DNA of 42,621 nucleotides from a bacterium (GTDB lineage Bacteria; Eremiobacterota; Eremiobacteria; Baltobacterales; Baltobacteraceae): contig JAJYHP010000006.1 of NCBI GenBank assembly GCA_021784715.1, positions 1 to 42,621 on the forward strand. Direction: 5' to 3'. Positions 42,164 to 42,621 of this stretch are shown piece after piece (position 1 is the first letter of the stretch; every line of letters begins with the position of its first letter). The notes below the pieces were generated by a model. The model saw only the letters and a program-made list of their open reading frames with translations. It ran no database searches and was not told the DNA's origin. Both the position numbers and the translations under genes were made by a program.

Positions 42164-42621
42164 GTGAAGCGCATTTTCGACCCGATCCATCGCTTCATCG
42201 AGCTCGCCCCGGGAGAGGCGGCGCTGCTCGATCTCCCGGTCATGCAGCGCATGCGTCGGCTGCGTCAACTCGGGCTGGCCTACCTCGCCTTCCCCTCTGC
42301 CGAACATTCGCGTTTTACGCACGCACTGGGCGCGATGGCGATCGGGACGCGCGCGTTCGACGCGATCGTCGAACACGACCGCGCGCTCTTCCCCGACGAT
42401 CGCGAGATCGCCGCGCAACGACGCCTGCTGCGCGTCGCGCTTCTCTTACACGACATCGGCCACGGGCCGTTCAGCCACGCCTGCGAAGCGGTGCTCGGGA
42501 TGCGGCACGAAGCACGGACCGCGGCGTTGCTCGCACAGCCCTCGATGCGCGCGCGGATCGAGGGGCTCGACGTCGACCCCGACGAGGTACTCGGCCTCAT
42601 TCTCGGCTCGGGTAACGCTCG
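42164..42621 (+). CDS. HD-superfamily phosphohydrolase (YwfO/dGTPase-like, partial)
   Basis: A frame beginning at a GTG (42164) and running off the right edge after 152 codons. It starts MKRIFDPIHRFIEL, continues with QRMRRLRQLGLAYLAFP and has the metal motifs of an HD phosphohydrolase: EHSRFTHALGAM and LLLHDIGHGPFSH. This is the layout of YwfO-like HD proteins related to dGTPases and SAMHD1. The C-terminal part is missing because of the window end. An upstream GGGGGAG is rather distant (about 14 bases) from the GTG. Confidence 0.9.
   Translation, partial: MKRIFDPIHRFIELAPGEAALLDLPVMQRMRRLRQLGLAYLAFPSAEHSRFTHALGAMAIGTRAFDAIVEHDRALFPDDREIAAQRRLLRVALLLHDIGHGPFSHACEAVLGMRHEARTAALLAQPSMRARIEGLDVDPDEVLGLILGSGNA

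Noticed and set aside
1..42621. CRISPR arrays, phage genes, transposases and toxin-antitoxin pairs
   Set aside because: No regularly spaced repeats and no recognisable proteins of these kinds were seen on either strand.

Overview
This window looks like chromosomal DNA from a GC-rich, probably Gram-negative (diderm) bacterium. An RND-family pump, a class C penicillin-binding protein, TldD/TldE and a typical dnaG-rpoD pair all fit that reading. No phage, transposase or CRISPR array is visible. GTG starts and 1- to 14-base stop/start overlaps are very common, so the genes sit in tightly packed operons. The gene mix would suit a poorly cultivated phylum such as Eremiobacterota, but the taxon is an inference and cannot be fixed from this sequence.

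Layout. (1) 1-5280, mostly + strand: the end of an unidentified gene, a TIGR01777-type SDR epimerase, then an M-box (Mg2+) riboswitch with an apparent terminator leading an Nramp-like transporter whose metal-site residues depart from the Mn/Fe consensus. Next come trxB (- strand), an HTH-metallo-beta-lactamase fusion and an isoprenylcysteine-methyltransferase-like membrane protein. (2) 5287-26826: seventeen consecutive - strand genes. In transcription order they are: cobyrinate a,c-diamide synthase; a small membrane protein, a YdjI-like SPFH protein and an unknown helical protein (all coupled); an RND transporter with an extra membrane block; an SDR; an M1 aminopeptidase with HEAT repeats; a DacB-type PBP; TldD and TldE; an ACT-domain malic enzyme; an OmpR-type regulator; a beta-propeller/phosphoesterase protein and a DDAH-like protein that both seem to have lost their catalytic residues; a metallophosphatase; and an ABC-2 exporter. 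(3) 26827-27785: a 168-bp element with 19-bp inverted termini, a small ORF, and a tRNA-Leu(GAG) gene with three partial tRNA copies and a strong terminator beside it. (4) 27786-34133, - strand: receiver protein, MntP-like exporter, KamB-like and KamC-like proteins (lysine 5,6-aminomutase reactivase type), a BKACE/Kce enzyme and two Opp/Dpp permeases. (5) 34250-42621: proline dehydrogenase and D-aminoacyl-tRNA deacylase (+), a HEAT-cyclophilin protein (-), a KGG-repeat protein and two exported proteins of unknown function (+), then rpoD and dnaG (-), and the start of an HD-domain phosphohydrolase (+).

How the parts may work together. Region 4 joins the signature lysine-fermentation enzyme family (Kce) to the repair proteins of a B12-dependent mutase, and a B12-pathway gene (cobB) lies about 6 kb downstream; the mutase subunits themselves are not in the window. 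Metal balance is a second theme, with Mg2+-controlled import at one end and an MntP-type exporter at the other. The most unusual material is the pair of coupled apparent pseudoenzymes at 7510-10472, the enlarged RND pump, the M-box/Nramp unit and the shuffled tRNA-Leu fragments.
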